Source: Emiliania huxleyi CCMP1516 (lineage: Eukaryota > Haptophyta > Isochrysidales > Noelaerhabdaceae). Taken from it: a stretch of DNA of 64,000 nt. Both the position numbers and the translations under genes were made by a program. The notes beneath the pieces are model-generated. The model was given only the letters and a program-made list of their open reading frames with translations, had not been told where the DNA came from and ran no database searches. Of this stretch, positions 20,473 through 30,391 are shown one piece after another. The stretch is taken from positions 245,607 through 309,606 of the forward strand of contig NW_005198611.1 in NCBI RefSeq assembly GCF_000372725.1, read 5' to 3'. Position 1 is the first letter of the stretch. Each line of letters opens with the position of its first letter.

Positions 20473-21240
20473 CTAGCCCGAGCTGCCCGCGTCGCCGCTC
20501 CCAAACCCGCGGGCGTGCACATTCGCCAGATCGGTGATGTCGTCGTACAGGGCCTGAGCGGGGCTCGAGCGGCCGCCCAGCTGCCCAAACGGGAAGACCA
20601 TCCGCCTGAGCGCCCCTGCTGAACCGAGGCCGGCCGCGTCAATGCCCTCTCCGCCGCCCTGGTCCCCGTAGAACCGGCCGTCGGCGCGCCTGTACGGCCG
20701 CTCCTCCTGCAGCTGGATGGTGCCGTCGGCGCGACGCTCTCCCGGAAGGTAGAAGCGGTTGCGCACCAGCGGCGCGGGCGCGTACCCGAGCGCCCTACGC
20801 ATCGAATCGATGCGCATCTTGTTGGCCGCGCCGTCCCAGAGAGCGCCGTCCACCCTCTCCGACCGAAACTGAACCAGCGCGTCGTCGCTCGGGAACCAAA
20901 AGATCGCCTGGTCCCGGGTTGCGCCGCCCTTGCCGGGGAAACGCACGCGCAGCGCCGTGCCGCGCGCCGAAGCCTCCTCCGGGGCAGCCTCGCCGCCGAA
21001 CCTCGCCGCCGCCGCCGCCACGCGCCGGACAGCGTCGGCGCGATCGCCGTCATACTCCCACGGCTCAGCAAAGCGGCCAGGCGAGGCGTCGTACGAGCTG
21101 ACGCACGTGACGGCAGGGCAGAGCGCGAGCGCCTCGTCGAAGCCGTCGGCAACTACGGGCTGCGCTGCATGGAGGAGCCACGCCGTGCCGAGCCACGCGC
21201 TCGCCACGACCGCTCTCGCGAGAGAAGGCCCGCTCGCAAA
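20473..21240 (-). CDS. DUF1499-domain protein, probably plastid/thylakoid-targeted
   Basis: The frame from ~21240 to the stop at 20473 gives ~255 residues. After a hydrophobic leader (LARAVVASAWLGTAWLLHAAQPVVADG) comes VTCVSSYDASPGRFAEPWEYDG, then AIFWFPSDDALVQFRSERVDG and NKMRIDSMRRALGYAP, which match the CVSS, DD.V.FRS and R...R motifs of DUF1499. In algae such proteins often have a lumen-type signal, consistent with the ALALC/VADG region. The function is unknown. No ATG opens this frame downstream of the CCG repeat, so the first exon is upstream: either a separate leader exon, or the gene is the 3' part of a fusion with the adjacent SDR (21153-22268). Confidence 0.65.
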   Translation of the reverse strand, partial: FASGPSLARAVVASAWLGTAWLLHAAQPVVADGFDEALALCPAVTCVSSYDASPGRFAEPWEYDGDRADAVRRVAAAAARFGGEAAPEEASARGTALRVRFPGKGGATRDQAIFWFPSDDALVQFRSERVDGALWDGAANKMRIDSMRRALGYAPAPLVRNRFYLPGERRADGTIQLQEERPYRRADGRFYGDQGGGEGIDAAGLGSAGALRRMVFPFGQLGGRSSPAQALYDDITDLANVHARGFGSGDAGSSG

Positions 21241-21243
21241 ACC

Positions 21244-21277
<34 letters not shown>

Positions 21278-21288
21278 TGCCGCTGAAT

Positions 21289-21319
<31 letters not shown>

Positions 21320-22268
21320 TGCCGCTGAATCCGCCGCCGCCGCCGCCGCCGCCTCCGCCGCCGCCGCCGCCGCCGCCTCGCACCCCATCGTTGTCGCTGT
21401 GCTCGTCGCCATCCTCGTCGTCCCGGCCGCACGCCCGGTTGAAGGCCAGCAGGCCGGGCAGCGCCTGGTCGACCAGCTGCGGCAGCCGCGGCAGCGCCTC
21501 GTACAGGGCGAGTATCGGGCGCATCGGCACGCGGTTCACGAGGGCCTCGGGCTCGTCCCCCAGCGCCGCGCGCACGCAGGCCGAAGAGACGGCGTCGCAT
21601 GTGGTGGTGCTGATCCACGGCGGCCGCTCTCCTCCCGCCTTTGCGACTAGGCTATCGAGGAGCGCGGTGTCGACGAACGACGGGCAGACGACACAACTCG
21701 AGACGCCGCGGCTGGCGTACTCGCTGCGCAGCGCGCGCGAGAAGCCGACGAGCCCGTGCTTGCTCGCAGTGTAGGCGGCAGAGTTTGGCGAGCCCAGCTT
21801 GCCCGCCAGGCTCGCTACGTGGATGACGGAGCCCCCTCCGGCGGAGAGCATGAGCGGGAGGAGGGCGCGCGTGAGCAGCATCGGCGCGAGCAGGTTGACG
21901 GCGACCTGCTCTTCGACGCTCGCCTCGGTTGCGTGCTCGAACGGTCCCCACGACTCGATGCCGGCGTTGTTCACCAGCAGCAGCCGCTGGCCTATCGACT
22001 CGACCGAACGCACGATGCGAGCGCGACCGCCAGGATCGGTTACGTCGGCCGCGATCGGATGGAAGCAGACGTTTGGATGCTCTGCAGCGAGCCCCCTGCA
22101 CACGCTCTGCAGCCCCGCCTCGGACCTCGCCACCAAGCACACCGTCGCCGCGCCCTCAGTCGCAAACGCCCTCGCGATGCCGACGCCGAGACCGCGGCTC
22201 GCTCCAGTGACGACGACGCAGCCGCCTCGGATGGAAGTCGAGACGAGCAGCGGGAGGACCGCAAGCAT
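21153..22268 (-). CDS. short-chain dehydrogenase/reductase (SDR)
   Basis: From ATG at 22268 the product begins with a hydrophobic stretch (MLAVLPLLVSTSIRGG) and a complete classical SDR domain: cofactor motif TGASRGLG, NNAG, the catalytic Ser in HVASLAG and YTASK (Tyr/Lys). SDRs are NAD(P)(H)-dependent oxidoreductases; the N-terminus suggests association with ER or another membrane, as in dehydrogenase/reductase family 7-type enzymes. The substrate is not deducible. The frame then enters an acidic stretch and a Gly-rich tract encoded by the CCG repeat and stops at 21153, but the last ~90 residues overlap the DUF1499 frame. The true C-terminus is probably near residue 300, or the two are spliced together. 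Confidence 0.8.
21241..21382. repeat. (CCG)n trinucleotide repeat
   Basis: Nearly pure CCG with interruptions CTGCCGCTGAAT at two places, encoding poly-Gly (SDR frame) or poly-Arg (DUF1499 frame) on the minus strand. The two interruptions make a higher-order repeat of ~48 bp. Confidence 0.95.
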
Positions 22269-22558
22269 GTCCACAGGGAGTGTGCCGCTCGGACTGTCGA
22301 CTCTCGATAGCAGCGACGAGTCTGTGGACGAGGTGATGCCGACTCGCAGCCCACAATGGATTTTTATCGATCAACACTTTCGATACCCCATGTATCGGAG
22401 TTATGGTCCTGATACGACCTGTGAACGTGAAGAGAGTGGTACCAGCACTGTCGATCGTTACGGCACGCAAGGGGGGCCTCCCGGACGTATGATCCTAGCC
22501 CAATAAGTTCCACGGAGCAGATTTGGATTTTTGACAGAATTAAATGCACTGCCCCCGC

Positions 22559-23313
22559 ACGATACTAACTATCGTAGTTTTGGTCCCGGTGCCCTTCACG
22601 GCACCACACCGCCGCTTGAAGGCCCGAGATTAGCCTAGCAGTGAGTGGGCATCGCCTGCCGGTCGGCTGGGCACGAGCCAAGCACTTGGGTGGCCGTCGA
22701 CCGAGTCCGAGCGGCGCCTGAGGTGGGTGCCACGGCGTCTGCACGAAGGCGTGGCGGGGTGAGGAGCCAGGAGTGGTGAACACCTCCCCGTCGGGCGCGC
22801 GGCGCGCCGGATGGTCCGCCGAGGCCGCCGCCGCCCCGACGGCGGCGATGAGGGCGGCGGGGCCGACCCAGCCGGCGTTTGTCGGCTCCACCTACAGAGA
22901 AGCAGCCTCTGTGGGTCGACGATACTAACTCGGTAGTAACGCGGAGCGGTGCTGTGCGGCGCCGAGTCGTGCGCGAGGCGACCTCCTGAGGCTACCTGAG
23001 CTGGCAATGGATGCCACCAGGACGCACGGCTAGCAGGAGCCAGTCAGGCATGCCCTGCTGTGGAGCAGAGCCAGCTGGCGCACCGGCGATACTAACTCAG
23101 CGCGCCGCGAGAGGCGAATCTGGGCGACTTTGGAGGCGCAGTTCTCGAGCTTGCCGTCGACGATTGATGTCGGGTAAATTTTCACTGCCGTCCGGGAAGG
23201 TCTTCTCTCAACAGGCCGAGCGCCGTGGCCTGGCTCGGCTCGCCGCGGGCGCCACGAATTTATCAGGACCAAAACTCCGAAAAAATGATACTAACAAAAA
23301 CTACGATACATGA
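22559..23313. mobile_element. candidate non-autonomous element with repeated GATACTAAC motif
   Basis: The 9-mer GATACTAAC occurs four times, at about 22562, 22920, 23085 and 23287. The outer parts are inversely related: ATCGTAGTTTTGGTCC near 22574 and GGACCAAAACTCCGA near 23268. There is no ORF of note. The pairing of ends suggests one repeat unit of ~750 bp, but I could not see a target duplication. Confidence 0.45.
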
Positions 23314-23431
23314 GGTAGACCGAAAGTAAGATCGTTCGGTGCAGAAACCCCGGCCATGCCCATGTAACGCAATTGTGCTCGATTTTTTTGATTTTTTGGT
23401 AGAAGTGTCTCCAAGTCTTCTGGACCCATCG

Positions 23432-24352
23432 ATGGCCGTCGCCTCGACGCCGCTCGTCGCGGCACCATCGTGCCCGGCCTGGGCGAAGCATCGTCGCGGG
23501 CGCCAGCCGCAGTTCGACGGCAAGCCGTGCGAGCCTGCTAAGGAGGAGGACATGTGGCTGTGCCTGGCCGACGGCCGCGCGCGCAGCACCGCCGACCTGA
23601 AGCGCCTGGCGACAGCCGCTCGGGTGCGAGCGAAACGAGCAAGAGATGCAGCCGCCGCGAACACGCGCGATCGGCAGGCGCGCGACCAGCGCCGCCGGCA
23701 GCGTGAGCAGCACGACCGGCGCGCAGCGCCGGCGGTCGCCAAGACCGTGCGCCCACAACGCGGCCAGTGCGGCTGCCCGGCGCACGCGGTGTGCGGCATG
23801 TGCGTCGACCAGGGCAAGCTCGCCGCGGCCGAGCAGGCGGCCATCGACCTGGAGACGCGCTTCCACGCCTCGACGAACGTCGTCATGGACCTGGAGCGGC
23901 CCGAGGACGAGACGGCGGCGCTGCTGCAGCGCTGCGTGCACGTCTCCGACGAGACGAAGCGGCGGCTGCTGGGCGAGTGGAGCGACGAGCGCATGGCGCA
24001 CGCGCTGCCGCTGCACGCATGCGCCTCGTGCGGCGTGCGGGACCCGTCGCTGACGTACACGCGGGTTGACGTGTCGGCGCTGCCGCGCACTGTGTCTGTG
24101 CGCGTAGCCGGCGGCGAAGACGAGACGCGGCACGTGTTTGAGCTCTCGCCCGAGCAGTGCGCTAAGTATCGAGGTCTTCAAAACAAAAAGGTGCGCCTTG
24201 CGTTTCCCAACGGCGCGAGCAACGACCGTCCCAACGGCGACGGTACGCACGAATTCCGCGACACCGACATCTCGCGCGTCATCAGCTGCTGGGAGTCGGA
24301 CGACGGCACGCTCTACCACCTGCACCCCGTAGAAAAGGAGTTGCGGTGTTGA
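23432..24352 (+). CDS. hypothetical, Cys-rich ORF resembling the N-terminus of Helitron-type proteins
   Basis: 306 residues from ATG at 23432. Features: a basic, helical segment (RLATAARVRAKRARDA), a Cys cluster CGCPAHAVCGMC around residue 115, and a second one ACASCGVRDPSLTYTRVDVS near 200, followed by CWESDDGTLYHLHP. The Cys-x2-Cys modules and the YHLHP ending recall the domain (DUF6570-like) that precedes the Helitron replication-helicase in protist elements. If so this is a truncated, non-autonomous copy because no Rep or helicase follows. It lies among repeats (22.5-26.3 kb), which supports a mobile origin; an ordinary zinc-binding protein is an alternative. Confidence 0.4.
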   Translation: MAVASTPLVAAPSCPAWAKHRRGRQPQFDGKPCEPAKEEDMWLCLADGRARSTADLKRLATAARVRAKRARDAAAANTRDRQARDQRRRQREQHDRRAAPAVAKTVRPQRGQCGCPAHAVCGMCVDQGKLAAAEQAAIDLETRFHASTNVVMDLERPEDETAALLQRCVHVSDETKRRLLGEWSDERMAHALPLHACASCGVRDPSLTYTRVDVSALPRTVSVRVAGGEDETRHVFELSPEQCAKYRGLQNKKVRLAFPNGASNDRPNGDGTHEFRDTDISRVISCWESDDGTLYHLHPVEKELRC

Positions 24353-24716
24353 TCGCCGCGGGAGCCCTCTTATTTGGTCGTGTGGGTGTGAATCCCGGGA
24401 TAGTCAATGGTACCGCGTCGGCGACGCGGGCGCCTTGCGGGCAGAGCCCTGAGCCACCCTTTGTCTTGCGCGTCATAAGTAATAATGCTCGCAGCGATCC
24501 GAGGCGCAGCCCCGCCCGAAGGCCGCGCAACGATTCGAAGGTTGCTGGATCCGTTGCTTGGGTTCGCGTTCGCGGGGGGGGACCGACCAGGAGCCTTCGC
24601 CAACTAAAAAACACAGCACCCATGCCGACTTAGTGTGGGGAGGGTCGGCGAGCACTCACTCACTAGGCGGCGCCGCAGGGCCGGGGCACTGGCCACGGCC
24701 TCGCCGACCACTAGAA

Positions 24717-24922
24717 GGCGGCCCACCCACTACGCGCACTATCTTAGTGCGCGGGGTGGCAGGAGGCACTCACCCACTAGCCCGCTCGCCGGCGGCCCAC
24801 TCACTACGCGCACTATCTTAGTGCGCGGGGTGGCAGGACGAGGAGGCACTCACCCACTAGCCCGCTCGCCGGCGGCCCACTCACTACGCGCACTAACTTA
24901 GTGCGCGTGGTAGCCGAGCCCA
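24717..24922 (+). repeat. minisatellite with a palindrome in each unit
   Basis: Two full units (74 and 80 bp) and a partial third, each containing the palindrome CGCGCACTATCTTAGTGCGCG or its AACTTA variant. The units share the flank CCCACTAGCCCGCTCGCC. A related hairpin stands alone at ~26107-26133. Confidence 0.85.
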
Positions 24923-24989
24923 CCTCTCCGTCCGCCGGCGAAGGGCACTGCGAGCGGCCCGCTGGACCACTCCCCCCCGGCCGGCCGGA

Positions 24990-25125
24990 GGCACTTGAGC
25001 ACTTGAGCACTGGATAGGGTCGATTCCGCGTGGTACGGGACCCCTCGATCGTCTCGCCCTCCCTCACTGGTGTGTTCATCGGGAGGGGTCATAACAAACA
25101 CGGTACAGGATCGAGGTGCACGCTG
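24990..25125 (+). repeat. dispersed repeat also present at 60.1-60.3 kb
   Basis: The sequence from GAGCACTTGAGCACT through GGTACGGGACCCCTCGATCG and CTCACTGGTGTGTTCAT to CACGGTACAGGATCGAGGTG is repeated, with a few differences, at 60160-60283. Confidence 0.85.
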
Positions 25126-25562
25126 CCGAGGCAGTGTCGTCCCCCCTCTCCCCGACGGCGATGGCGGTGTGACCGATCGAGCTACAAGAGGAGCTTGTTC
25201 AGCAGGATCAGGGGTGGGCCGAGCAGTTCTCACTTCCACAATGGGTGAGCTTCAGACCTCGGGCCTGCCTCCCCCTTCACCCTTCGGCTCGTGTGGATTC
25301 GAACCACCGCCGGGATGGAAGCTTCCTGCTTCCATCTTGAGAGACAGCGCCGCACATCACCTTGTTAATTGTCAAAATTCCTGTTGTGCAAGAGGGGAGG
25401 GGGCTCTGACGGAGTGCGTGGCGGGAGAGGGCAGGGAGTGGGCGCGGGGGAGGGGGGGGGGGGGGGGGGCTCAGCCGTGCAAAAAGCATCAATTAATAAT
25501 AGTAAGGAAGACGTGTTCCCCGGCCGTTCAAGAAGTCCGTCTCGATTTTCGTTTTTTCCCCA

Positions 25563-25695
25563 CAGACCACTCGGGCAACTTTTACGAAAGGCAAAGTTTT
25601 ACTTGACCACTCGACCACTCGGGCAACTTTCGAAAGGCAAAGTTTTACTTGACCACTCGGGCAGATTCGATTGCATTTTACCACTCGGGCAAACT
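25563..25695 (+). repeat. tandem repeat (ACCACTCGGGCAACTTT unit)
   Basis: Two-and-a-half copies of a ~55-60 bp unit containing GACCACTCGGGCAACTTT, CGAAAGGCAAAGTTTTACTT and a degenerate third copy. Confidence 0.8.
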
Positions 25696-26398
25696 CGATG
25701 AAACGGGCGGACGGAAACGCGTTTGCGACGGCTCGCCGGAGAGCATGCATGGAGCGGCCGGAGCGCCGCCGCAGCTCACCGATGGAGCCTGCGTCGCGGC
25801 TCAATCCACTGACGTAGCAGCACTGCGACACACTCTCCAAGCACGGCCTCTGGCGTTGCGATTGCACAGAGAGCGAGCAATAGGCGCCAAAAGCACAGAT
25901 CTGTGTGCAGTGGATTTCCATGTAGGTCGCGCCCAGCGAGCGGACAACCGCGGGTCTCGGATGCTCTCCCGGACGCGAGCCCACCGTGCGAGTGGCGGAC
26001 CCGGGGGGCGGCCGGCACAGCTCACCCCCAGAGAGGCTATGGCCCGGGTCAGGCATAAAAGGGGGGTGTTTTTCCGTCCGTCCACTATTCCGTCGGAGGC
26101 ACTCACTTCCGCACACTAAGTTAGTGCGCGTAGTGTCCCGGCCTCCAACCACGACTCCCGGGGGAGCACTTCACCACTTGATCCGCCACGGCGCACCACT
26201 AGCCCTCGTCCAGCTCACAGACTAACTTGCGCCGACTTAGTTCCCCGCAGGGCCCGGGACCACTCACTCACTGCGGCATCAGTGCTCTTCACACGACCTG
26301 GCGAAGGCTCCTGGACCGACCCAACCCAACCTCCGAGGTGGCCCGGCAGCAAAGGCCGATCCGTATTAGACACTGACTACGAGCGTTGAAGGGCAGAG

Positions 26399-29300
26399 AT
26401 GGGATTAGTAGAGTCCTACGCGAGCCTCATCGTGCGGAGACACTGCTGCGTCTTCTGGAGCACGCTCGTCGGCTCGCTCCTCTTTGGCGTCGCGGGCGGG
26501 GCGCTGCTGATGCTGGACGGGTTTGGGCAGGGCAAGCTCTTTGCTGAGGAGAGCACGTACGACTGGCTCGTCGACGGCAAGCCGACGGTCCATCAGTACG
26601 ACATGGTCCGACTCGCTCGAGCGGCTCGCCCGTCCGAAGCGAGCGGCTCGGCCGGCGGGCGGACGCCACTCAGTCAGAGGGCTACTGGCAACCTCACAAC
26701 AACCTTCATGTACCGGTGGCGGGACGGGCGCGACGCGGACCTGTTTTCGCCGGCCGCGCTGCAGCAGATGTGCGAGGTGGAGAACGAAATCCTCCGTGGC
26801 GAGCACTACGGCGAGGTGCGTGCCACACGATGCGCAGAGCCGCCGGCTCTCTGGGCGGGGCCTCTCCCCCCAACCCCAGGGCGCGCTCCGACTAGGTTTG
26901 CTTTAACGACCCGAACGCGGCCTTCTACACCACGGCCAGCGGGACCCGCTGCGCCCTCCCTCGCCTCTCCGCGCCCTCTCTCTTCTACGTGCCGTGGCAG
27001 TCGGGAGGCGGCTGCGCGAGCCTGTCTCCCTCCGAACGACTGACGGCTGAGGTGGAGGAGGGGGTGGCGTGCTCGGGCGGGTACACCGGCATGCCTACGG
27101 CGCCCTTCTGGACGGACGGGTCGCACACGCGAAAATGCACCCTCCTTGACGAGGCCTACGTGGCCGAGCGCGCCGCGTGGCTGTACGCCGCGGCGGCCGA
27201 GCACGAAGGCGAGCGAGCCTCTAGCGGCCCGCTGCGGGGGGGGGGGGGGGGGCAAGTAACTCCTGCTCCCGGCCNNNNNNNNNNNNNNNNNNNNNNNNNN
27301 NNNNNNNNNNNNNNNNNNNNNNNNNNNNNNNNNNNNNNNNNNNNNNNNNNNNNNNNNNNNNNNNNNNNNNNNNNCGGGGGAGACCCCCAACAAGAGAATC
27401 CCCTTCCTTTCGGGGAGAATCCACCAGGGTGCCAGTGGGCGGTTTTAGAGGATTTTTCCCCCCCCCCCCCCCACCCTCCCCCCCCTCCCCCCCCCCCCCC
27501 TCTCCCAGCTCCACCCCGCCGCCCTGCAGGGGAGTTTGGCGACCTGATGAAGACCGACTTCTTCATGGTCATCTTCTCGATCCTATTCGTGCTCGTCTAC
27601 ATGTGCTACCACACGGGATGCCTCACCCTCGGCTGTCTCGGCCTCCTCATGATCCTCCTCTCCTTCCCGCTCGCCCTCTTCCTGTACGTCGTCGTCTTCC
27701 GCGTGCGCTACTTCGCGATGATCCACGTCCTCGCCATCTTCATCGCCCTCGGCGTCGGCGCGGACGACATCTTCGTCTACGTCAACGCGTGGCGCCACTC
27801 GCGCCGCGTCGCGACCTCGTTCGAGGCGCGCATCGCCTACGCCCACCGCAAGACGTACCGCGCCGTCCTCGCAACCTCCTTCACCACCGCCGTCGCCTTC
27901 TTCGCCACGTGGGTCTCGCCCGTCATGCCCGTCGGCGCCTTTGGCTGCTTCGCCGCCCTCGCCATCGTGATGACCTTCGCCCTCGTCATCTCCTTCTTCC
28001 CGGCCGCCCTCATGATCTGGGAGCTCCGCTTCCGCCGCGCAAAGTGCGTTGGCTGCTGCTGCCCGTGCATCGGCTGCTGCGCGCTGCCCTCCGTCGGCCC
28101 CGAGGGCGGCGGCGGCGAGGCTGGCGGCGGCGAGGCTGGCGGAGGCGAGGCTGGCGGCGGCGAGGCTGGCGGCGGCGAGGCTGGCGGCGGCGAGGCTGGC
28201 GGCGGAGAGGGCGGCATCGGAGAGGGCGGCGGCGGAGAGGGCGGCGGCGGAGAGGGCGGCGGCGGAGAGGGCGGCGGCGGAGAGGGCGGTCCGATCGGCC
28301 GTCCCGAACGCCTCTTCCGCGACGTGTACCTCCCCGCCATCACCGCCTCGTGCCCCTCGACGTCGCGCCGGCTCAAGCCCGTCTCGCTCGGTCTCGTGGT
28401 CTGCTTGGCTGGCGTGGGCGGCTACCTCCTCTCACAGGCGCTGGAGCTCAGCCCGCCCTCCAAGGCGGAGGAGTGGTTCCCCGCGAACCACATGGCGAAC
28501 GGCTTCGTCGAGGCGGCGCAGAACGACTACCTCGCCGAGGACGACGACGCGTTCGCCGACGGCTACGTCTTCATCGGCCTCAAGAAGCTGTACGTGGACA
28601 GAGGCGTCTACACGAAGTGGATCCCGCAGGATAACCGCGGGACGCTCGTCTACGATGACGCCTTCGACCTGTCGGACGCCGCCGCGCAGGAGGCGTACTT
28701 GCGGCTCTGCGACGAGGTGCGCGCGGCGCCGTGCGACTCGGAGGGCTGCCGCAAGGTGCCCGGCCGGCTGGTGGATCCGCCGACGGTGCGCTGCTTGCTA
28801 GTGGAGTTTGCTGCGGAGCGCGGCAACGTCACGGGCGCGGCCTTCGAGCCCGAGCTGGCGGCGTGGGTGGCGGAGGACCCGTTCGAGCGGGAGGAGCTCG
28901 CCGGCTTCGTCGACGGCGAGCTGAAGTACGTGACGGTCGCCTTCAAGACGACGATGCGCGACGAGGAGACGAGCGAGCTGGTGCAGGAGGTGTACGACGA
29001 GTGGCAGGACCTGCTGCGCCCCTTTGTGGCGACGGCGCCCGCCAGCCTGGCGTCGTGCGAGGGCGAGAGGTGCACGCTCTTCGTCAGCACCTGCGGCGGC
29101 CGCGACGACTGCGGCCTCGCCTTTGCGTGGATGGTGACGCAGCGCGAGCTGGTGCGAGGCCTCTTTAACGGGCTCGCCATCTGCGCGCCGGTCGCGTTCG
29201 CCGTGCTGCTGCTCGTGACGGGCTCGCTCACGGTGGCGCTGCTCGCGATCCTCTCGATCGGGCTCGTCGTCACCTCCCTCCTCGGCACGATCAAGACCAT

Positions 29301-29763
29301 CGGCTGGGAGCTCGGCGTCGGCGAGGCCATCGCGGGCACCATCGTGATAGGCCTCGCCGTCGACTACACCGTCCACCTCGGCCACACCTACACAGCGGCG
29401 GCGGCCGAGACGCGAGAGGGAAAGACGGCGGCCGCCGCCACCGTGATGGGGCCGACCGTGGTGGCGGGCGCCTTCACCACCTTCGGCGTCGCCTTCTTTA
29501 TGTTCTTCTGCCAGCTCACCTTCTTCACCAAGATGGCGACGCTGATCGGCGGCACGGTGGGCTACTCGCTGCTCTACTCGCTCTTCTTCTACGTGCCGCT
29601 CCTCGCGCTCGTCGGCCCGTCGGGAAAGCTGAGGAGCACCGCCGAGCGCCTCCGCGCAATGTACCGGACGTGCCGGGGGGGTGGCGGGGGCGGCGGGGGC
29701 AGCGGAGGCGGCGCGACTCGGCGCGGCAAGCCGCAGCGGCAGGCGGAGCCCGCTGATCTGTAG
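26399..29763 (+). CDS. Patched/Dispatched-family RND membrane protein (interrupted by assembly gap)
   Basis: Exon 1 26399-26815, intron 26816-26895 (GT-AG), exon 2 from 26896 to the gap at 27275; coding resumes at ~27532 and ends at 29763. The N-terminal half has one TM helix (CVFWSTLVGSLLFGVAGGALLML) and a Cys-rich extracellular loop. After the gap comes a sterol-sensing-type bundle: FFMVIFSILFVLVYMC, LMILLSFPLALFLYVVVF, and the family motif GVGADDIFVYVNAWRHS. The second half repeats the fold with GLAVDYTVHLGHTY and VVAGAFTTFGVAFFMFF. RND proteins of this group export lipids or lipid-modified proteins using an ion gradient; the Asp residues in GVGADD and AVDYTVH fit the proton/sodium path. 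An intracellular loop contains Gly/Glu repeats (28100-28290). Confidence 0.82.
27275..27374. other. assembly gap (100 N)
   Basis: Exactly 100 N, the conventional length for a gap of unknown size. The flanks are poly-G (27237-27252) and poly-C (27459-27500), which explains the assembly failure. Sequence at 27375-27530 looks low in quality and should not be used for translation; the open frame across the N run is coincidental. Confidence 0.98.
28104..28292 (+). repeat. coding 15-bp minisatellite in the RND gene
   Basis: Units of GGCGGCGAGGCTGGC encode GGGEA seven times, followed by GGCGGAGAGGGCGGC units encoding GGEGG-type repeats. The repeat keeps frame and lies in a loop between membrane domains. 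Confidence 0.9.
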
Positions 29764-30391
29764 TCTCCTCCTCTTCCTCGACCGCGAGCTCCGCGGAAAT
29801 GGCATCCGCACCCACCGTGTCTCCTTGACTCCTTGACTCATGACTGCTGGTGGGCCACGTCTGGCCATTGGCGCCTTTGCCTGTAGGGCTGTCAGTTTGT
29901 AACTCTTTCTCCTCGCTGTCGTGCGCCGTGATTTTCGGATCTGCCTCGCGTGTGCATTATATGTACGTGACCTTGAAGCTCTTCAGACTTCACAAATTAA
30001 AACTGCGGAGCTCGGGGCGGGAGGACCCGTCCCGTCTCTCTCTCTCATGTCAGTCTTCTCTCTCTCTCACGACACAGATCACAGTCTCACTAGATGGGTA
30101 AAAGGAGAGCGCAGTGCAGCGGCTCCAGCTGGTCTCCCTCCCCCCCCCGCGGGCAACCCCAGAGTTGACTTTGTGCTGGCGGGTCATCTGTTACTGTTAA
30201 CAGAAGACTCTGTCTGGACCTACCCCTCGCCCCCGGCCGGGGGCGTGAACAGCCGAACTAGAGGGCCGGCATGCGCGCCACGTAGTAGCGCGTGCAGCTG
30301 TGCGCCTACATCGCGGCCAATCTAAGTGGTGCGCCTACATCACGGCCATTCTAGTGGCGCGTGCAGTTGCAGCGTCTACACCGTGACCAGA
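29764..30391. promoter_or_regulatory. intergenic / presumed promoter of the receptor-PLC gene
   Basis: Divided between the RND 3' UTR and upstream DNA of the next gene. At 30270-30395 are direct repeats (GTGCGCCTACATC.CGGCCA and GCGCGTGCAG.TG, two copies each) directly before the ATG. A regulatory role is inferred only from position. Confidence 0.4.

Larger units (their letters stand above)
24353..26398. other. repeat-rich intergenic region, no gene
   Basis: Between the Cys-rich ORF and the RND gene. It contains the hairpin minisatellite (24717-24922), a dispersed repeat (24990-25125), a G-tract (25450-25470), a ~60-bp tandem repeat (25563-25695) and an isolated further hairpin like those of the minisatellite at ~26107-26133. 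The last ~250 bp should include the RND gene promoter. No coding frame is convincing. Confidence 0.6.

Noticed and set aside
25255..25345. GGTTCGAATCC (minus strand) looks like a tRNA T-loop, with a strong hairpin nearby that could be a variable arm
   Set aside because: No 5' acceptor strand pairs with the 3' side, and D-arm and anticodon stem are not seen. At best a tRNA-derived repeat fragment.
26989..29763. Continuous frame through the 100-N gap
   Set aside because: N run is of conventional length and the flanks are poly-G/poly-C with doubtful base calls; continuity there is chance, not evidence.
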